A stretch of DNA of 64,000 nt from positions 372,001-436,000 of the forward strand of contig CAWDLN010000018.1 in NCBI GenBank assembly GCA_963803115.1. Direction: 5' to 3'. This document shows, piece by piece, positions 63,416 through 64,000 of this stretch; positions within the stretch are counted from its first letter, which is position 1; each line of letters starts with the position of its first letter. The translations under genes and the position numbers were made by a program. The notes below the pieces were generated by a model, which did no database searches, was not told the origin of the DNA, and saw only the letters and a program-made list of their open reading frames with translations. Origin of the DNA: DATBGZ01 sp963803115 (GTDB lineage: Bacteria; Actinomycetota; Actinomycetes; Mycobacteriales; Micromonosporaceae).

Positions 63416-64000
63416 ATGCCACCCCGTCAACGCCAGCGCGGCGAGGTCGAGACCCTATCCAGCGGGTCACTGCGCGTGAGGGTGTACGCGGGCATGGACC
63501 CCGTGACCCGGAAGCGCCATTACCTCACCGAGACCATCCCGGCGGGCCCCCAGGCCGCCATGACGGCGGAGAAGGTGCGCACTCGGTTCCTCGCCCAAGT
63601 CGATGAGCGGCGCAACCCGAAGACCCGGGCCACCCTGAACCAGCTGCTCGATGCACACCTCGAAACCCTCAACCTGGACGTGAGCACGCTGCGCGGGTAC
63701 CAGGAGAAGCTTCGGCTGCACGTGCGTCCCTTCCTGGGCCCGACGCAGGCCGGGAAGATCGGGGTGCGGGAGCTGGAGTCGCTGTACGCCGACTGTGCTA
63801 AGTGTCGAGATCACTGCCGTGGGAAGAAGCCCGTGGTTCATCACAAGCCGGCCCTGACGGGCCGGTACCGCCGGGCTTCGGCTCGGCGCCTTTGTCTTCG
63901 CCGGCGGCGCCGGCCGGCCCGGCGGCAGGCTGAAGCAGTCGGCTGCCGTGTACGCGTCACGGCCGCGAGCCGGTCACGGTTTCAACCACGACCCCGACCA
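63416..64000 (+). CDS. tyrosine integrase, N-terminal part (runs off window)
   Basis: From ATG 63416: MPPRQRQRGEVETLSSGSLR, VRVYAGMDPVTRKRHYLTET, then the core-binding region LNQLLDAHLETLNLDVSTLR and LHVRPFLGPTQAGKIGVREL. The C-x-x-C...C segment YADCAKCRDHCRGKK is typical of actinobacterial tRNA-targeting integrases. After about residue 142 (VVHHKPA) the frame stays open but the sequence becomes Arg-rich and no longer resembles the family. A frameshift or rearrangement is therefore possible just before the window edge. The catalytic domain is not visible. Confidence 0.75.
   Translation, partial: MPPRQRQRGEVETLSSGSLRVRVYAGMDPVTRKRHYLTETIPAGPQAAMTAEKVRTRFLAQVDERRNPKTRATLNQLLDAHLETLNLDVSTLRGYQEKLRLHVRPFLGPTQAGKIGVRELESLYADCAKCRDHCRGKKPVVHHKPALTGRYRRASARRLCLRRRRRPARRQAEAVGCRVRVTAASRSRFQPRPRP

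Overview
The window is high-GC actinobacterial DNA. Its conserved blocks are an N-formyl-THF cyclo-ligase, galU, rimJ and glpR/sepX run ending in tRNA-Ala, and a PMT mannosyltransferase, rsmI, metG, tatD, ksgA, ispE and ABC-F run. Gene order and protein style point to the Micromonosporales/Frankiales area; this placement is an inference from gene content, not a phylogeny.

Layout. (1) 1-4.5 kb: chromosomal backbone (cyclo-ligase end, a GGDEF diguanylate cyclase, galU, rimJ-like acetyltransferase, glpR, tRNA-Ala(CGC)). (2) 4.45-21.06 kb: a 16.6-kb genomic island integrated in the 3' half of tRNA-Ala. It is bounded by a 31-bp perfect direct repeat and carries a tyrosine integrase at its right end. 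Cargo is a dense set of small stress/regulatory modules: ECF42 sigma with DGPF protein, a SigG-like ECF, TetR, WYL, ArsR and MmyB-type regulators, AlkC-like DNA repair, and six SRPBCC/AHSA1 proteins. Many of these genes are frameshifted or truncated. (3) 21.22-28.46 kb: a Tn7-like transposon with recognisable TGT...ACA terminal inverted repeats, tnsA, tnsB, tnsC, tniQ and a pRiA4b-type cargo gene. Its left end lies 145 bp beyond the island's right tRNA-Ala half-site. All three core transposition genes (tnsA, tnsB, tnsC) carry lesions. (4) 28.5-37.5 kb: an accessory graveyard with a truncated ABC ATPase, an SRPBCC gene, a second tniQ relic, a tRNA 3'-end-like fragment, an SDR, a broken RTX-type repeat protein, a broken HIT gene, an intradiol-dioxygenase-like protein and a Thr-rich LPxTG-like surface protein. 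(5) 38-45 kb: a lipoprotein, then a leftward run of a large secreted beta-propeller protein and a sugar-type ABC importer, of which only one permease is intact. (6) 45.1-63.2 kb: backbone again (PMT, rsmI, metG, tatD, ksgA, ispE, ABC-F, two DUF4383 proteins, TetR, acyl-CoA desaturase). It is interrupted by a P450/HbpS/formaldehyde-dehydrogenase insert and by a DUF222-HNH gene. (7) 63.27 kb to the end: tRNA-Gln(UUG) followed by the start of another tyrosine integrase, i.e. the edge of a second tRNA-borne element.

The strongest unusual signals are the defined-end Tn7-like element beside a tRNA attachment site, the matching integrase arm-site pairs at both tRNA loci, and the high density of single-base lesions in accessory genes next to long intact backbone genes. 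I saw no CRISPR array, no rRNA and no conjugation genes.
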